From: Desulfovibrio sp. An276 | Lineage (GTDB): Bacteria; Desulfobacterota; Desulfovibrionia; Desulfovibrionales; Desulfovibrionaceae | Assembly: GCF_002159665.1 (NCBI RefSeq) | Contig: NZ_NFJC01000009.1 | Location: forward strand, 1 to 64,000 | DNA length: 64,000 bases | Direction of reading: 5' to 3' | Part shown: piece by piece, positions 9,693 through 18,638 of the stretch | Numbering within the stretch: the first letter of the stretch is position 1 | Layout: each line of letters opens with the position of its first letter | Notes under the pieces: generated by a model | The model's database searches: none | What the model saw: the letters and a program-made list of their open reading frames with translations, nothing else | What the model was told of the DNA's origin: nothing | Made by a program: the position numbers and the translations under genes

Positions 9693-10320
9693 ACAGCCAT
9701 ATCCTCCAGTAATTACAGACTGTTCAAATGACTTGCACAGAAAAAGCGCCTCCCTAAAGTTCGCTTTTCGCCATGCCCATGGGGCATACCGGGCAAGCCG
9801 CCGAAAATGGAATGCTGACAGATACACTGTCAGTTTGTTCGGAGCCATCTGAGCCAATTTAACAATATATTATTATTGTAAATACTGAAAAAAATAGTTT
9901 TTAAATTTTAATGTCAGAACACAAAATAGGGTATTGCCACTTTTAAATATCTATGATAACAGGATTTTAAAGTTCAACTGACAGTGTATCTGACAACTTT
10001 TTTATAAAAGTAATGGATTTCTATCAAAGAGAACACGATAGCTACAATCGAAATACGATCTTTTTCTCCCAAGTTTTCCCACTTACATTCCTGCCCCCAG
10101 CGACCTATCCTAACCCTCATGCACCAGGGCGCATCCTTTTGAAGAAAAGCCCTCCGCCAGCGAATTTTCCCCCTTCCAGGGGCTGCCCTTTTCTCGCAAA
10201 GCCGTGTATCCTCAAAGCCCCCCCAAACTACGCACGGCCTTTCCGGGGCCTTGCGCTCGTCACAGGTTCCCCCGTCTTTCGGCCATCCCTGGCCTTCACC
10301 TCTTGCTGCTGGAGGGTACC
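9693..10320. other. Intergenic region, AT-rich, with inverted repeat
   Basis: This 628-base gap separates the divergent autotransporter and hydrolase genes. It holds a long-arm inverted repeat (separate entry) and an AT-rich core at about 9860-10080 that could carry promoters for both genes. No protein-coding frame in it looks real. The part after 10080 is GC-rich without a recognisable feature. Confidence 0.5.
9819..9992. repeat. Inverted repeat, possible MITE or IS scar
   Basis: CAGATACACTGTCAGTT (9819-9835) recurs as its exact reverse complement at 9976-9992. The 140 bases between the arms are AT-rich. Outside the 17 matched bases the similarity continues imperfectly. Such a structure fits a small non-autonomous mobile element or the paired ends of a deleted insertion sequence, but no target duplication was recognised. 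It sits where the autotransporter promoter is expected, so it may affect its expression. Confidence 0.55.
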
Positions 10321-11265
10321 ATGCCCGCACACAAGCTTTGTGCACTTCTTGTCCTGATCGTAAGCCTTCTTCTGGGCGCCCAGGCACAGGCCTACACTGC
10401 CTCTATTCCCTTTGACCAACAGGTTGTGCCCCTTGAGCGCAATGGCGTGCGCCTGCATCTCGACCGCATAGCCCTTGCCGACACTCAACCAGCCAAGCAG
10501 ATCCTGCTTGTGCACGGCCTCACCTACTCTTCCCACGAATTTGACGTGGACTACGCGGACTACAGCCTTGCCCGCTTCCTGGCAACACAGGGCTATGCTG
10601 TCTGGCGCCTGGACGTGGCTGGCTACGGCTCTTCAGAGGACGTAAAGGACGGCTTCATGCCCAATTCAGACTACGCTGCCGAAGACGTCGCGGCTGCGGC
10701 AAGAACCATCATAGCCCAGAGCGGCCAGAAGAAGATCGACGTGCTTGGCTGGAGCTGGGGCACTGTGACCAGTGGCCGCTTCGCTGCAAAGCACCCCGAG
10801 CTTGTACGCAGGCTTGTGCTCTACGCTCCCATCCTTGTGGGCCTTGGCGAGGCCAAGGTGACAGCACCCTTCAATGCAAACACCTGGGTCCACGCTGCGG
10901 GCGACTTCCAGGTTACGGCCAGCGGCGACATAGACTACACCATCTGCGAGCCAGCAGTGGTTGCGACCTTCCAGTCCAATGCCTGGAGGTACGACAAGGA
11001 TTCCAGCCCCAACGGTGGCAGAAAGGACCTTCTGGTGAGCGATACGGTGCGCCTCATTCCCTTCGAGCGCATCACTGTCCCCACCCTGGTCATCTGCGGA
11101 GACAAGGATCCCTATCTGAAGCTCGACCGTATCAGGGAAGCCATGCCGGAACTGGCTTCCAAGGAGAGCCGACTCTTTGTGATCGAGGGTGCAGCGCACG
11201 CCATGATGATGGAGCGCCCCTACTACAGACTCTTTCGCGAAACTGTCGCAGACTTTCTCAAGTGA
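10321..11265 (+). CDS. Secreted alpha/beta hydrolase
   Basis: The start ATG at 10321 follows GGAGGGTACC and gives a signal peptide (MPAHKLCALLVLIVSLLLGA, cleavage near QAQA), so the 314-aa enzyme is likely periplasmic or secreted. The alpha/beta hydrolase fold is shown by LLVHGLTYSS (oxyanion region), RLDVAGYGSS, and the nucleophile elbow GWSWG with Ser145. Asp261 or Asp263 in CGDKDPY and His293 in GAAHAM complete the triad. The family includes esterases, lipases and peptidases; the substrate cannot be read. A terminator follows directly. An in-frame upstream start at 10204 would lose the signal peptide and is rejected. Confidence 0.88.
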   Translation: MPAHKLCALLVLIVSLLLGAQAQAYTASIPFDQQVVPLERNGVRLHLDRIALADTQPAKQILLVHGLTYSSHEFDVDYADYSLARFLATQGYAVWRLDVAGYGSSEDVKDGFMPNSDYAAEDVAAAARTIIAQSGQKKIDVLGWSWGTVTSGRFAAKHPELVRRLVLYAPILVGLGEAKVTAPFNANTWVHAAGDFQVTASGDIDYTICEPAVVATFQSNAWRYDKDSSPNGGRKDLLVSDTVRLIPFERITVPTLVICGDKDPYLKLDRIREAMPELASKESRLFVIEGAAHAMMMERPYYRLFRETVADFLK

Positions 11266-11301
11266 TGCGCGCGTAGCGTGAGCTGATACAGTCCCTTTGT
11301 G

Positions 11302-11336
11302 AAGCCCGGGCGAGCCTTGAGTGGCCACCCGGGCTT
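11302..11336 (+). terminator. Terminator after the alpha/beta hydrolase
   Basis: AAGCCCGGG (11302-11310) pairs with CCCGGGCTT (11328-11336) around a 17-base loop, followed by a short T-run. It lies 37 bases past the hydrolase stop, and between converging genes it may serve both. Confidence 0.6.
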
Positions 11337-11392
11337 TGCTGTGTCTGGTTACGGCTGGCAGGCTGTAATGCCGCATTTTTCTGACGTCAGGC

Positions 11393-12586
11393 TCAGCCCG
11401 CCCGGCCGTTCACCCCTTTTTCGGCAAACAGGGAAGCGATGTTCCGCCCGCGCAGGGCTGCATCCAGCAGCTGCGGCAGGCGCTCGGGATGGCAGGCAAA
11501 GCAAGGGATGCCCAGGGCGGCCACCCGCTTCGCCATATCGGCATTGTAGTAGGGCTTGCCTCCATTGGTCACCGCCAGCAGGCAGATGACAGTCACCCCA
11601 GAGTGCCTGAACTCCTCCAGCCGCCGCAGCATGCCAGCCTGGTTGCCTCCCTCGTCCAGATCGGAGATGAGGAAGAGCAGCGTGCGGGAAGGCTGTTCCA
11701 CCAGTTGTCCGCAATAGGCCAGCGAACGCTCGATATCCGTGCCGCCGCCGAGCTGGAAGCCGAACAGCATGTCCACCGGATCCTCGCAGCGTTCGGTCAG
11801 ATCCACGACGCTGGTGTCGAAGGCTACCACATGGGTCTTCAGCGCGGCCATGCTCGCCAGCACGCACGCCACCACAGAGGCATAGATGATGGACTCGCTC
11901 ATGGAGCCACTCTGGTCGATGTCCAGGATGACAGTACGGCGATGGGCGGCGATATGGTTCCGCGCAAAAAAGTAGAAGCGTTCGGGGATGATGATGCCCA
12001 GCTCCGGCTGATAGTTCTTGAGGCCGCGGGCGATGGTGGTGCGAAAGTCCAGCGCCGCCGCCGAAGGGATGGGAGAATGCTGCCGCCTGTCCAGGCCCGC
12101 AGTCACGGCGCGGCGGATATCATCCGCCAGCAGGCGGTCGATCTCTTCCACGATGCGACGGATGAAGTTTCGCACGTTCTCCTTGCTGCGCTCTGGCACC
12201 TGTTCCATGAGGTTGAGCAGCATGCTCGCCAGACTCATGTCCGGCTCCAGATTGTCCAGCAGTTCCGGCTCCAGCAGCAGCTGCTTCAGGCCGCAACGTT
12301 CAACGGCATCCTCCTGAAGGATGGTGAGGAGATCCCTGTTGAAAAGACTGCGGATGTCTCCCAGCCAGCGGACGAGCCGCGGACTGGACATCTCTCGCCC
12401 GGCGCCGCGTCCGCCGCTCTTCCTCCCGTCTGCCGAGGCTGCTCCATGCTGGTAGATGGCGTCCAGCGCCTGATCCATGAGAGCCGCCTCCCCTTCCAGT
12501 GCGCAGCCTCCCATGCGCTCGAAACTCTGCTGGCTTTCCGCACCGAGAATGAGCCGCCAGCGCAGCAGCCGTGTCGTGTCATCCAT
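11393..12586 (-). CDS. VWA-domain protein of the AAA/SWIM/DUF5682 gene set
   Basis: This 397-aa protein has a C-terminal von Willebrand factor A domain with an intact MIDAS start DIDQSGSMSE (Asp224, Ser226, Ser228) and the later FDTSV and GGGTDI motifs. The N-terminal half is helical. Proteins of this type are usually the last gene of a cluster with a SWIM zinc-finger protein, DUF5691, a MoxR-like AAA ATPase and DUF5682, and probably act as the ATPase's substrate adaptor. Here only the DUF5682 3' remnant precedes it, 15 bases upstream, so the protein may be orphaned. The cluster's function is not well established. Confidence 0.82.
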   Translation of the reverse strand: MDDTTRLLRWRLILGAESQQSFERMGGCALEGEAALMDQALDAIYQHGAASADGRKSGGRGAGREMSSPRLVRWLGDIRSLFNRDLLTILQEDAVERCGLKQLLLEPELLDNLEPDMSLASMLLNLMEQVPERSKENVRNFIRRIVEEIDRLLADDIRRAVTAGLDRRQHSPIPSAAALDFRTTIARGLKNYQPELGIIIPERFYFFARNHIAAHRRTVILDIDQSGSMSESIIYASVVACVLASMAALKTHVVAFDTSVVDLTERCEDPVDMLFGFQLGGGTDIERSLAYCGQLVEQPSRTLLFLISDLDEGGNQAGMLRRLEEFRHSGVTVICLLAVTNGGKPYYNADMAKRVAALGIPCFACHPERLPQLLDAALRGRNIASLFAEKGVNGRAG

Positions 12587-12601
12587 GTGCCTCTCCCGCT
12601 C

Positions 12602-13413
12602 CTACAGATCGTCAAAGTTGAAGGACCCGATATCCTGCAACATCTCTTCCGCTTCGCCGCTTAAAGCGGCATTGAGGGTCTCGCTGACCTGTGCGCCATC
12701 TAGTGTTTAATTGCAAAAATTCGCCATACTACTTCGGTAATGAAATTCAATGATTTCATCTAGATATAAGTTTGCGGACTTTTCGATTTAGACACTAGTC
12801 CCCAGATCTCTCCCAGATTTTCCGCGATGCTGTTCTTTTCTCCGGCGGAAAAATCGGCCAGGGCATGCCGCAGCACCAGCAAAGCCCGTTTGAAGCTCTC
12901 ATCGTCCAGAGTGTCGACATACTGCGAGAGCTCTTCCCAGAGAGAACGACGTCCCATGAGCGCATGGCGGTTGCGCCTGACCAGTCCGGCAAACCAGCCA
13001 GCGCCCCTGTCCACCGGCATGCCCGGCGAGAGACGGCGGCGGACGAGGACTTGCAGGAGGTCGTCCGGCATCTTGCCGCGCTCCAGCAGGATGGCCGCGG
13101 CGAGACCGGACAGGCAGGCATTGCCGTCGTCCCGTTCCGCCTGGTCCTCCAGCATCCTCAGCCAGAAGGCCTCATCTAGGACGGCATGGGCCCGCGCCAC
13201 GCCATCGAGGCTGTCCATCGCGGACAGCACCGGCCCGGCCGACTTGTCGTCACAGTCGCAGGCTGCGGGAAGCAGCAGACAGCAGCGCAGGAAGATCTGT
13301 TGCAGCAGCGGTTCCAGAGGCCGGGTATCCATGCGCCGCACATCGCCGAAACGCAGCACGAAGGACAAACGGGCTGCCGTGCCGGCCAGGCTCCGAAAAA
13401 TGTTCAGCCCCAA
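12602..13413 (-). pseudogene. DUF5682 family protein, 3' remnant interrupted by MITE
   Basis: The frame matches the C-terminal third of DUF5682 proteins (ARLSFVLRFGDVR, WFAGLVRRNRHALMGRRSLW, FKRALLVLRHALADFS, AENLGEIWG). It then breaks at a 91-bp insertion. Beyond the insertion the original frame resumes with GAQVSETLNAALSGEAEEML and ends IGSFNFDDL-stop at 12602. Removing the insertion and one CTAG copy restores GEIWGLDGAQVSET in frame. DUF5682 proteins are usually around 700 aa or more; the first two thirds are absent beyond 13413. The gene is therefore damaged twice: truncated at its 5' end and interrupted near its 3' end. Confidence 0.8.
12700..12798. mobile_element. 91-bp MITE-like element with CTAG target duplication
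   Basis: A 91-bp AT-rich insert (12704-12794) is flanked by CTAG at 12700-12703 and 12795-12798. Its ends are imperfect inverted repeats: TGTTTAATTGCAAAAATTCG on the left, and TGTCTAAATCGAAAAGTCCG read inward from the right. It carries no gene. A CTAG duplication is typical of IS5-family transposases, so an IS5-type element may mobilise it in trans; the IS at the window's left edge has different ends and is probably not the partner. Excision in silico rebuilds the DUF5682 reading frame exactly, which is strong evidence for insertion. Confidence 0.8.
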
Positions 13414-13422
13414 ATGACAACA

Positions 13423-13459
13423 GCCGGAAAGAGAAAATGCATACTTTCCCCTTTCCGGC
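13423..13459. other. Hairpin between DUF5682 remnant and T4SS operon
   Basis: GCCGGAAAG (13423-13431) pairs with CTTTCCGGC (13451-13459) around a 19-base loop. It lies between the end of dotO and the remnant and may terminate one of the two, but neither side has a convincing T-tract. Confidence 0.35.
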
Positions 13460-13487
13460 AGTCCGTGTTTCCTGTCCTTCGCATTTT

Positions 13488-13507
13488 AGTCCACACAGGT
13501 GTGGACT
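13488..13507. promoter_or_regulatory. 20-bp near-perfect palindrome, possible operator
   Basis: AGTCCACACAGGTGTGGACT is a palindrome apart from its central two bases. It lies about 40 bases beyond the stop codon of dotO in non-coding DNA. It could bind a dimeric regulator or be a recombination end; there is no direct evidence for either. Confidence 0.3.
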
Positions 13508-13545
13508 GGAAACATGATTTCTGCTGCACGTACTTTGCAAAAACG

Positions 13546-16500
13546 CTATTCTTGTCTGTTTCTCCTTGCATCCTCCCTGGCCCTTTCCTCCAAATCCCTT
13601 GCGATGTGCTCCACCACGTCCTCGGGCACGAGCCCCGTATTCTCCATGGCAAGACGCCTGCGCTCGGCTTCCTCCTTTATGCTGCCGCCCGGATAGTAGC
13701 GCGCAAGGCACTCAAGGGCCCTGGAGACCCCAAGGGTTCCGTAGAGGCGATTGCGCACCCGCATGTCCTCTGCCGTGGTGGTAAAGGCCCATTTGGCAAA
13801 GCTTCCGGCAGTGCAGGTGAGGTGCTGTATGGAGGTCCCAAGCGATGTGCGAAAGAGTGCAACCAGATCGGCACCAGCACTTGTGGGGCGCGTGATGTTG
13901 CGCAAGGCGTAGCGTGCGGCCTCGTTGAGGCCAAAGCGTCGTGCTATCTCGTCCGTCTCCCTGGCAGTGCCAGAGCCTAGCACGTAGATGCTTGTGGCAA
14001 GCTCAACCAGGACTTGCGGAAAGTCCCCAAGCTGCTGCGAGTAGAGGCAGATGGACAGATTCTGCTTTCGTGCCTCGCGGCTGGCAGTGGTCAAGTCCGC
14101 AAGGATCTGACGCGAGAGGGGGTTCAGCATGTCCTGGCAGCTTGCCCTGTGGAACTCGTCGTAGCAAAGCCTCTTTGGGTCAGCTGCAAGGGCCTCGAGC
14201 CTTGGCCTGTGCCAGGAGCGATACCGCAAAGGTATGCGGTCGATGTCTGCCGTGGTGGTGAAAAAGTGCCCTGCCCCCACGTGGCGTGCAAGCATGTACA
14301 TGATGCCGGACTGGCGCTCTGCCGCAGGACCTCCCCTGGGCGTCACCTCCGAAAGATCCAGGCCCACAATCTGTGCCTCGCCAAGGCCGAAGCGGGTGGG
14401 AGAAGCCAATATTGGATACTCGCGCAAGGCCGTGGTCAGGTGCCGTACGCAGGCCTCGGGCACGCTCTCCGCGGATCCGGGAAGCCTGAGACTGGCAAAG
14501 CGGTCGCGAATCAAAGGATCGTTGAGCTCTGCCAGAAAGTCCGTGAGCTGGGGCACAGCGTGGCGCTGGGCGCGTATGGCAAGTGGGATCTCGCCTTCCT
14601 CGAAAAGCTCGCGCACTATCTCCCACCAGGTGGTTGTGCGATCAAAGCGTACCCCTTGCTCCCGCATCCAGGCTGTAACGGTTGGCTCAGGGTAGGGATC
14701 GAAGCGCCTTGGTCCTGGCCCTGTGGGTCCCATGCGGCGATAGACTGCGTCCAATGCCTCGCGCAAGAGATCCATGATGCCGTCCGCAGGGGCTGTCTCG
14801 CTCAACGGCGTGCACAAGAGGGCCAGAAGGTTTATGAGAAAGCTTGCGTGGGCCGGCAGGGGCCTTTCGCAGCCAAGGGGTGTGTCAAAGGGGTTTATGG
14901 CAGCCTCACGCACGTTGCGAAGCCTCGCAAAGACTGCCAGATGGCGCTTTTCCTTAGGAAGGCTTTGGCGAACAAGCTCTATGACACCTGCACAGGAGGG
15001 GCCGATGTCGATGACAGTGAGCCAGGGAAGCCTTGTTTGCCCTGGGCGCAGCACAAAGAAGAAGTTCAGGGTGTTGAGGAAGAAGGACTTGCCGGATCCC
15101 ATGCCGGCAAAGCAGATCTCGTTCCAGCTGGCCTGCAGGGAGTGGAAAAGCCCCATGGGCATGAGCTTGCCGTCCGGTGTGCGCAAGGGGACATCGCACC
15201 CCTTCCCCTCCCAGGGCGAGGTTGGTCGAAAGAGCGGCATAAGGCGCACTGCCTCGTCAAGGGGTGCTATGGCCCTTGGGGAAGGCTGATTGGGTGCACA
15301 GGCTGGGAGTGTCGCGCAATAGAGTGCCAGAGGGTCACCACAAAGAAAGGAAGTGTCGCAGGCACCCCAGGCCTGTACGGCAGAGGCAAGGCGTGCAGCC
15401 TGCCTTGCAAGGGCAGCCCTGGCACTGGCAAGGTCCGCATGATCATACACGCGCACCCAGGTGGCAAGGCAAAGCTGAAAGCCCACGGCGCAGCCGCCCT
15501 GCAGGGCAAGTTCCCCAAGTGCGCGATAGCTTCGCTGCAGCATCCTGTTTGTGGGGGAGGCGAAACTCAAGATCGAGGCTGCCGCGGATTTGAGTGCTGT
15601 CCCACGCATGCCATCCCCGGAAAGCAGGAAGGATGCTCTCCAGGGAAGTTTTTCTGCCAGAAGTGAGCGAAAGAGGCTTGCAAAGGGCAGGATGGTCTGG
15701 GGCGGCAGGGTAAGCGCCAAGGGCGCATAGAGCCTGTCGCAAACCTCCACGTACCTGCCGGCAACAACCCTTGCCCCGCAGGGCCAGATCTGCCGTGCTA
15801 TGGTAGGGTAGAGAACGTGGGTGAGGTCGTGCTCGGCGCTTCCCCTCTCCTTCTCGCGCACAGGCAGCCTATCGCCAGGAAGGAGGGGCCGCCAGCATTT
15901 CCCCGTAAGCTCCGGCACATTGCACCTTCGTATGGCCGAGACAGCGGCATGGGCATCAAGGGGCACAAGACGAAGGCCTGCACTGGTAAGCCTCTCGCAC
16001 ACATTGCGCACAAAGGCCTTGTGCACATCACGCATGCGTCCCACAACGACCCTGCCTGTCTGGGCCTCGCGCGTTCGCACAAACGGAGCAGGCTCATCCA
16101 GGTTTTCCCTAAGGGCTTTTTTTAGTTCCGCCCTGGTCAGGATGGAGGGTTTGGTCCAAAGGGCAAGGAAGGCTTGCTCGGATGCGCAATAGCGCCCAAG
16201 GGTCCCTTCCCAGTCGTCGAGCACCTTCAAAAGCGCAAGATCCAGGTTTTTGGCGCTTGCCCTGTGGGGTGCAAGGGCCTTTTGTACCCTCTCCCTGCCC
16301 TCTTGCGGGTCACAGGAAAAGACCATTTGCAGGGCATGGCCCTCGCGGGAGAGCGGGGTTGCAAGTGTCTGGGCTAATCCCTCGCACACGGCCTCGTACT
16401 CCTCGGGGCCCACCAGGCGTAAGCTGCCTTCAAGTTCAACCAGGGTGACCATGGCAGCGTTGTCGGCAACCAGTATGCCAAAGCCGTCACCAGCCTTTCC

Positions 16501-16641
16501 TCCGCCCTGCGCGCCACCCTGTTCATCACCCAGCTCATCACAGGTATGCAGGGGGCAGAGCGAGGTGGGTGTTATGCCGAAAAAGTCCCGCACGGCCAAA
16601 ATACAGCGGTCGAGCGAGGCAAAAAATCCTTCAAGGGACAT
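13546..16641 (-). CDS. dotO: Type IVB secretion ATPase, DotO/IcmB (TraU) family
   Basis: This 1031-aa protein starts at an ATG at 16641 preceded by AGGAGGACAC. It has a VirB4-like NTPase domain: Walker A FAGMGSGKS at about 510-517, and a Walker B-like LCYDEFHRA near 825. Size and layout match DotO/IcmB of Legionella and TraU of IncI plasmids, a cytoplasmic ATPase that powers the type IVB channel. It is the last gene of the operon, 8 bases after dotI. A long opposite-strand frame over it is a coding shadow. A longer start at 16818 would overlap dotI and is rejected. Confidence 0.85.
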   Translation of the reverse strand: MSLEGFFASLDRCILAVRDFFGITPTSLCPLHTCDELGDEQGGAQGGGKAGDGFGILVADNAAMVTLVELEGSLRLVGPEEYEAVCEGLAQTLATPLSREGHALQMVFSCDPQEGRERVQKALAPHRASAKNLDLALLKVLDDWEGTLGRYCASEQAFLALWTKPSILTRAELKKALRENLDEPAPFVRTREAQTGRVVVGRMRDVHKAFVRNVCERLTSAGLRLVPLDAHAAVSAIRRCNVPELTGKCWRPLLPGDRLPVREKERGSAEHDLTHVLYPTIARQIWPCGARVVAGRYVEVCDRLYAPLALTLPPQTILPFASLFRSLLAEKLPWRASFLLSGDGMRGTALKSAAASILSFASPTNRMLQRSYRALGELALQGGCAVGFQLCLATWVRVYDHADLASARAALARQAARLASAVQAWGACDTSFLCGDPLALYCATLPACAPNQPSPRAIAPLDEAVRLMPLFRPTSPWEGKGCDVPLRTPDGKLMPMGLFHSLQASWNEICFAGMGSGKSFFLNTLNFFFVLRPGQTRLPWLTVIDIGPSCAGVIELVRQSLPKEKRHLAVFARLRNVREAAINPFDTPLGCERPLPAHASFLINLLALLCTPLSETAPADGIMDLLREALDAVYRRMGPTGPGPRRFDPYPEPTVTAWMREQGVRFDRTTTWWEIVRELFEEGEIPLAIRAQRHAVPQLTDFLAELNDPLIRDRFASLRLPGSAESVPEACVRHLTTALREYPILASPTRFGLGEAQIVGLDLSEVTPRGGPAAERQSGIMYMLARHVGAGHFFTTTADIDRIPLRYRSWHRPRLEALAADPKRLCYDEFHRASCQDMLNPLSRQILADLTTASREARKQNLSICLYSQQLGDFPQVLVELATSIYVLGSGTARETDEIARRFGLNEAARYALRNITRPTSAGADLVALFRTSLGTSIQHLTCTAGSFAKWAFTTTAEDMRVRNRLYGTLGVSRALECLARYYPGGSIKEEAERRRLAMENTGLVPEDVVEHIARDLEERAREDARRNRQE

Positions 16642-16649
16642 GTGTCCTC

Positions 16650-17369
16650 CTACTGTATACTCTGGCGCCTTGTGGTCACAAGGCTTGAGATGGCAACGCC
16701 CATGGGAAAGTCCGTGGCAGGCACCCGCTGCACCTGGGCCACTACGGTCACGGCATTGTTGGAAATGCGGCCAGCCGAGGTCTCGTAGCTCACAAGCAGA
16801 GGCAACTCGAACTCCCACACGAGGGTGCCCTGCACGACACCGGAACGTGTGAGCACCGGCGTTCCCTGTATGACAGCGTGCATGAGGGCGCGTTGCTGCC
16901 GCAAAAGCGGCAAATGCCCCTCGCGGTCAAGGGAGAGGGCAAAGCCCACAAAGGCCTTGCGGGTAAAGTGGGCGCGAGCCTCGTTGAGCTGCCTTTTCCA
17001 GTTCAGGTAGTCCAGGTTGAAGGACAGGGTGACTGCCTCGGAGACCCAGTTCTTGAGCGCAGCCTCATTCAATATGGGCTCGGAGAGCGGGGTCATGGGC
17101 AAGAGCTTCATGTCCCTGGACATTCCGAAGTACACGGGCTCCGGACGAAGCAAAACGCAGCACAAAAGGGCGCAAAGAAGGACAAGGTTTGCGAGGGAAA
17201 GACAGAGCGCCCCCTTTTGCGTCTGCCTAAGCTGCCTTCGCAACGACAAGATCCCCTCGAAGGTGCCATAAGCCCCTACATACACGTCGTCTTCGTTGGC
17301 CCTGTCGACCCCACCGACTCTCTGGCTACGCTTTTTGTCCTGATCGTTCCTCTTGTTTCCAAAGAACAT
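16650..17369 (-). CDS. dotI: Type IVB inner-membrane protein, DotI/IcmL (TraM) family
   Basis: This 239-aa protein has a short cytoplasmic N-terminus, one transmembrane helix (about 53-75), and a periplasmic domain. The domain contains GTPVLTRSGVVQGTLVWEF followed by ELPLLVSYE, the signature of DotI/IcmL and IncI TraM. It is an inner-membrane part of the type IVB channel. GGGAGG precedes the ATG. In Legionella and IncI plasmids this gene lies just upstream of dotH/traN; here it lies between dotN and dotO, an altered order. The 30-base gap to dotN and the 8-base gap to dotO indicate one transcript. Confidence 0.85.
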   Translation of the reverse strand: MFFGNKRNDQDKKRSQRVGGVDRANEDDVYVGAYGTFEGILSLRRQLRQTQKGALCLSLANLVLLCALLCCVLLRPEPVYFGMSRDMKLLPMTPLSEPILNEAALKNWVSEAVTLSFNLDYLNWKRQLNEARAHFTRKAFVGFALSLDREGHLPLLRQQRALMHAVIQGTPVLTRSGVVQGTLVWEFELPLLVSYETSAGRISNNAVTVVAQVQRVPATDFPMGVAISSLVTTRRQSIQ

Positions 17370-17398
17370 GTTTTCCTCCCATCCGGCCTGTCAGCTTT

Positions 17399-18244
17399 TT
17401 ACGTTCTTCCCTGTACCAGCTCCCTCTCCCGCACCCAGATGACAGCCCAGTCCCTGGTGTCGCTCCCGAAGGCGTAGGTTTTGGAATAGGCCACGGCAGA
17501 CGGGTGAGAGCGGTAGTCAAAGGCGTAGCGAAGGCCGTGCAAACGCCTTGCAAGCCGTGCCCGATCATATACGGATCGCTTGCGTGCAAACTCTCCCAGA
17601 AGGCGCCCAAAGCCCTGCTGATCCTCCGAGACAAGAAGGCCCATATCGACGCCATCAAGCTGGAAAAGCCCTTCCGGGATGCCAAGGCCATGCAGGGCCC
17701 TGTCAATGCGGGCGAGACGCTCCCTCACGTTCAAGGCAAGCCTGTCCTGCGCGTCCAATGCATCCATCCCCTCAGGCGCATCCGGCATGCCTGCCCTGGC
17801 CGAAAGAGTTGCGCAGCGCACTTCCGCCACTGCCCGCAGGTGCGCAGTGAGGGTGAAGAAGCGCTGTTCGATATGGGGTGCCCAGACGATATGGCCCGGG
17901 AAAAGCCCCCGGGCCAGCATGACGTCCGTATGCATGAGGCCGTGGCAGAAGGGACAAAGGCAGACGAGGTTGTCGGGGTCGGTGTTTTCGGGATCGTGGT
18001 CCCTGTGGTGCACCTCCATGCCGCCATACACGTCCCCGTTGTCTGGCTGGGAGCGCACGCCGCAGGCCTCGCAGGTCCAGGAGGAGGCGTGCAGGATGGA
18101 GAGGGCTGAGCGCGTACGATCAAACCCGCTGCCAGTGCCTGCGCCCTTTATGACGTCACTTCTTCCGACATATCGTATGTCCATGACGTCGTTTGCGAAG
18201 TTGCCCCTGGCAAGGACGCCTGCCATTGTCAGAATATCCGCCAC
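17399..18244 (-). CDS. Zinc-binding HNH-like protein, DotN/IcmJ family
   Basis: The 281-aa product starts at a GTG at 18244 with AAGGAGGG just upstream. It has an HNH-like zinc site: CEAC (58-61), HH (79-80), then CPFCHGLMH (97-105). DotN/IcmJ of Legionella is a zinc protein of this type in the type IV coupling complex, and it lies between icmD and icmB as here. The protein is longer than Legionella IcmJ (about 208 aa), with an extra C-terminal helical region. An actual HNH nuclease is a weaker alternative; the operon position favours DotN. Confidence 0.7.
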   Translation of the reverse strand: MADILTMAGVLARGNFANDVMDIRYVGRSDVIKGAGTGSGFDRTRSALSILHASSWTCEACGVRSQPDNGDVYGGMEVHHRDHDPENTDPDNLVCLCPFCHGLMHTDVMLARGLFPGHIVWAPHIEQRFFTLTAHLRAVAEVRCATLSARAGMPDAPEGMDALDAQDRLALNVRERLARIDRALHGLGIPEGLFQLDGVDMGLLVSEDQQGFGRLLGEFARKRSVYDRARLARRLHGLRYAFDYRSHPSAVAYSKTYAFGSDTRDWAVIWVRERELVQGRT

Positions 18245-18254
18245 ATGCCCTCCT

Positions 18255-18620
18255 TTAGAGCCCTATTTCGCTGAGTTCCGGCGTGCCAGTGCCAAGGGTA
18301 CCGGCACCCATCTGGGTGATGGTTGCGAGACCCAGAAGGCAGCAGCCTATGATGATGGCAATGATGGCCCCGCCCTTGGGAGCGCCTGGCTGCTGGGAGC
18401 GGGACCACAGCTGCCAGAGGCCAAGGCCAACGAGGGCAAAGCCTCCAAGCGCAAAGCCTGCCTGCAACAGGGGCCCGAAGCGGGTGAGCTCGTTTTTCAC
18501 GTTGTCCGCCATGTCGCCAAAGCTCGAGGCTGCATGGGCGGTTTGGGCGCAAAGGGTAGCCACGAAGGCAACAAGAAGAGCCGCCCTCGCGAACACGGAT
18601 TTGGGTATGGTTTTGAACAT
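18255..18620 (-). CDS. Small membrane protein of type IVB system, IcmD/DotP-like
   Basis: A 121-aa protein with a signal peptide (cleavage near AHAA at about 30) and two hydrophobic helices (about 54-70 and 84-104). The final residues are Gly/Thr-rich. Size, topology and position after the IcmC-like gene match IcmD/DotP, and TraR-type proteins of IncI plasmids. Sequence identity alone would not prove it. GGGAGAAC lies before the ATG. Role: a small inner-membrane or pilin-like component. Confidence 0.65.
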   Translation of the reverse strand: MFKTIPKSVFARAALLVAFVATLCAQTAHAASSFGDMADNVKNELTRFGPLLQAGFALGGFALVGLGLWQLWSRSQQPGAPKGGAIIAIIIGCCLLGLATITQMGAGTLGTGTPELSEIGL

Positions 18621-18638
18621 GAGGTTCTCCCTTGTATG

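Noticed and set aside
11489..12664. 391-aa plus-strand open frame
   Set aside because: Shadow of the VWA gene, which has an intact MIDAS motif.
14014..15666. 550-aa plus-strand open frame
   Set aside because: It lies entirely over dotO, which has Walker motifs and a strong ribosome site. The opposite frame is an effect of GC-rich codons.
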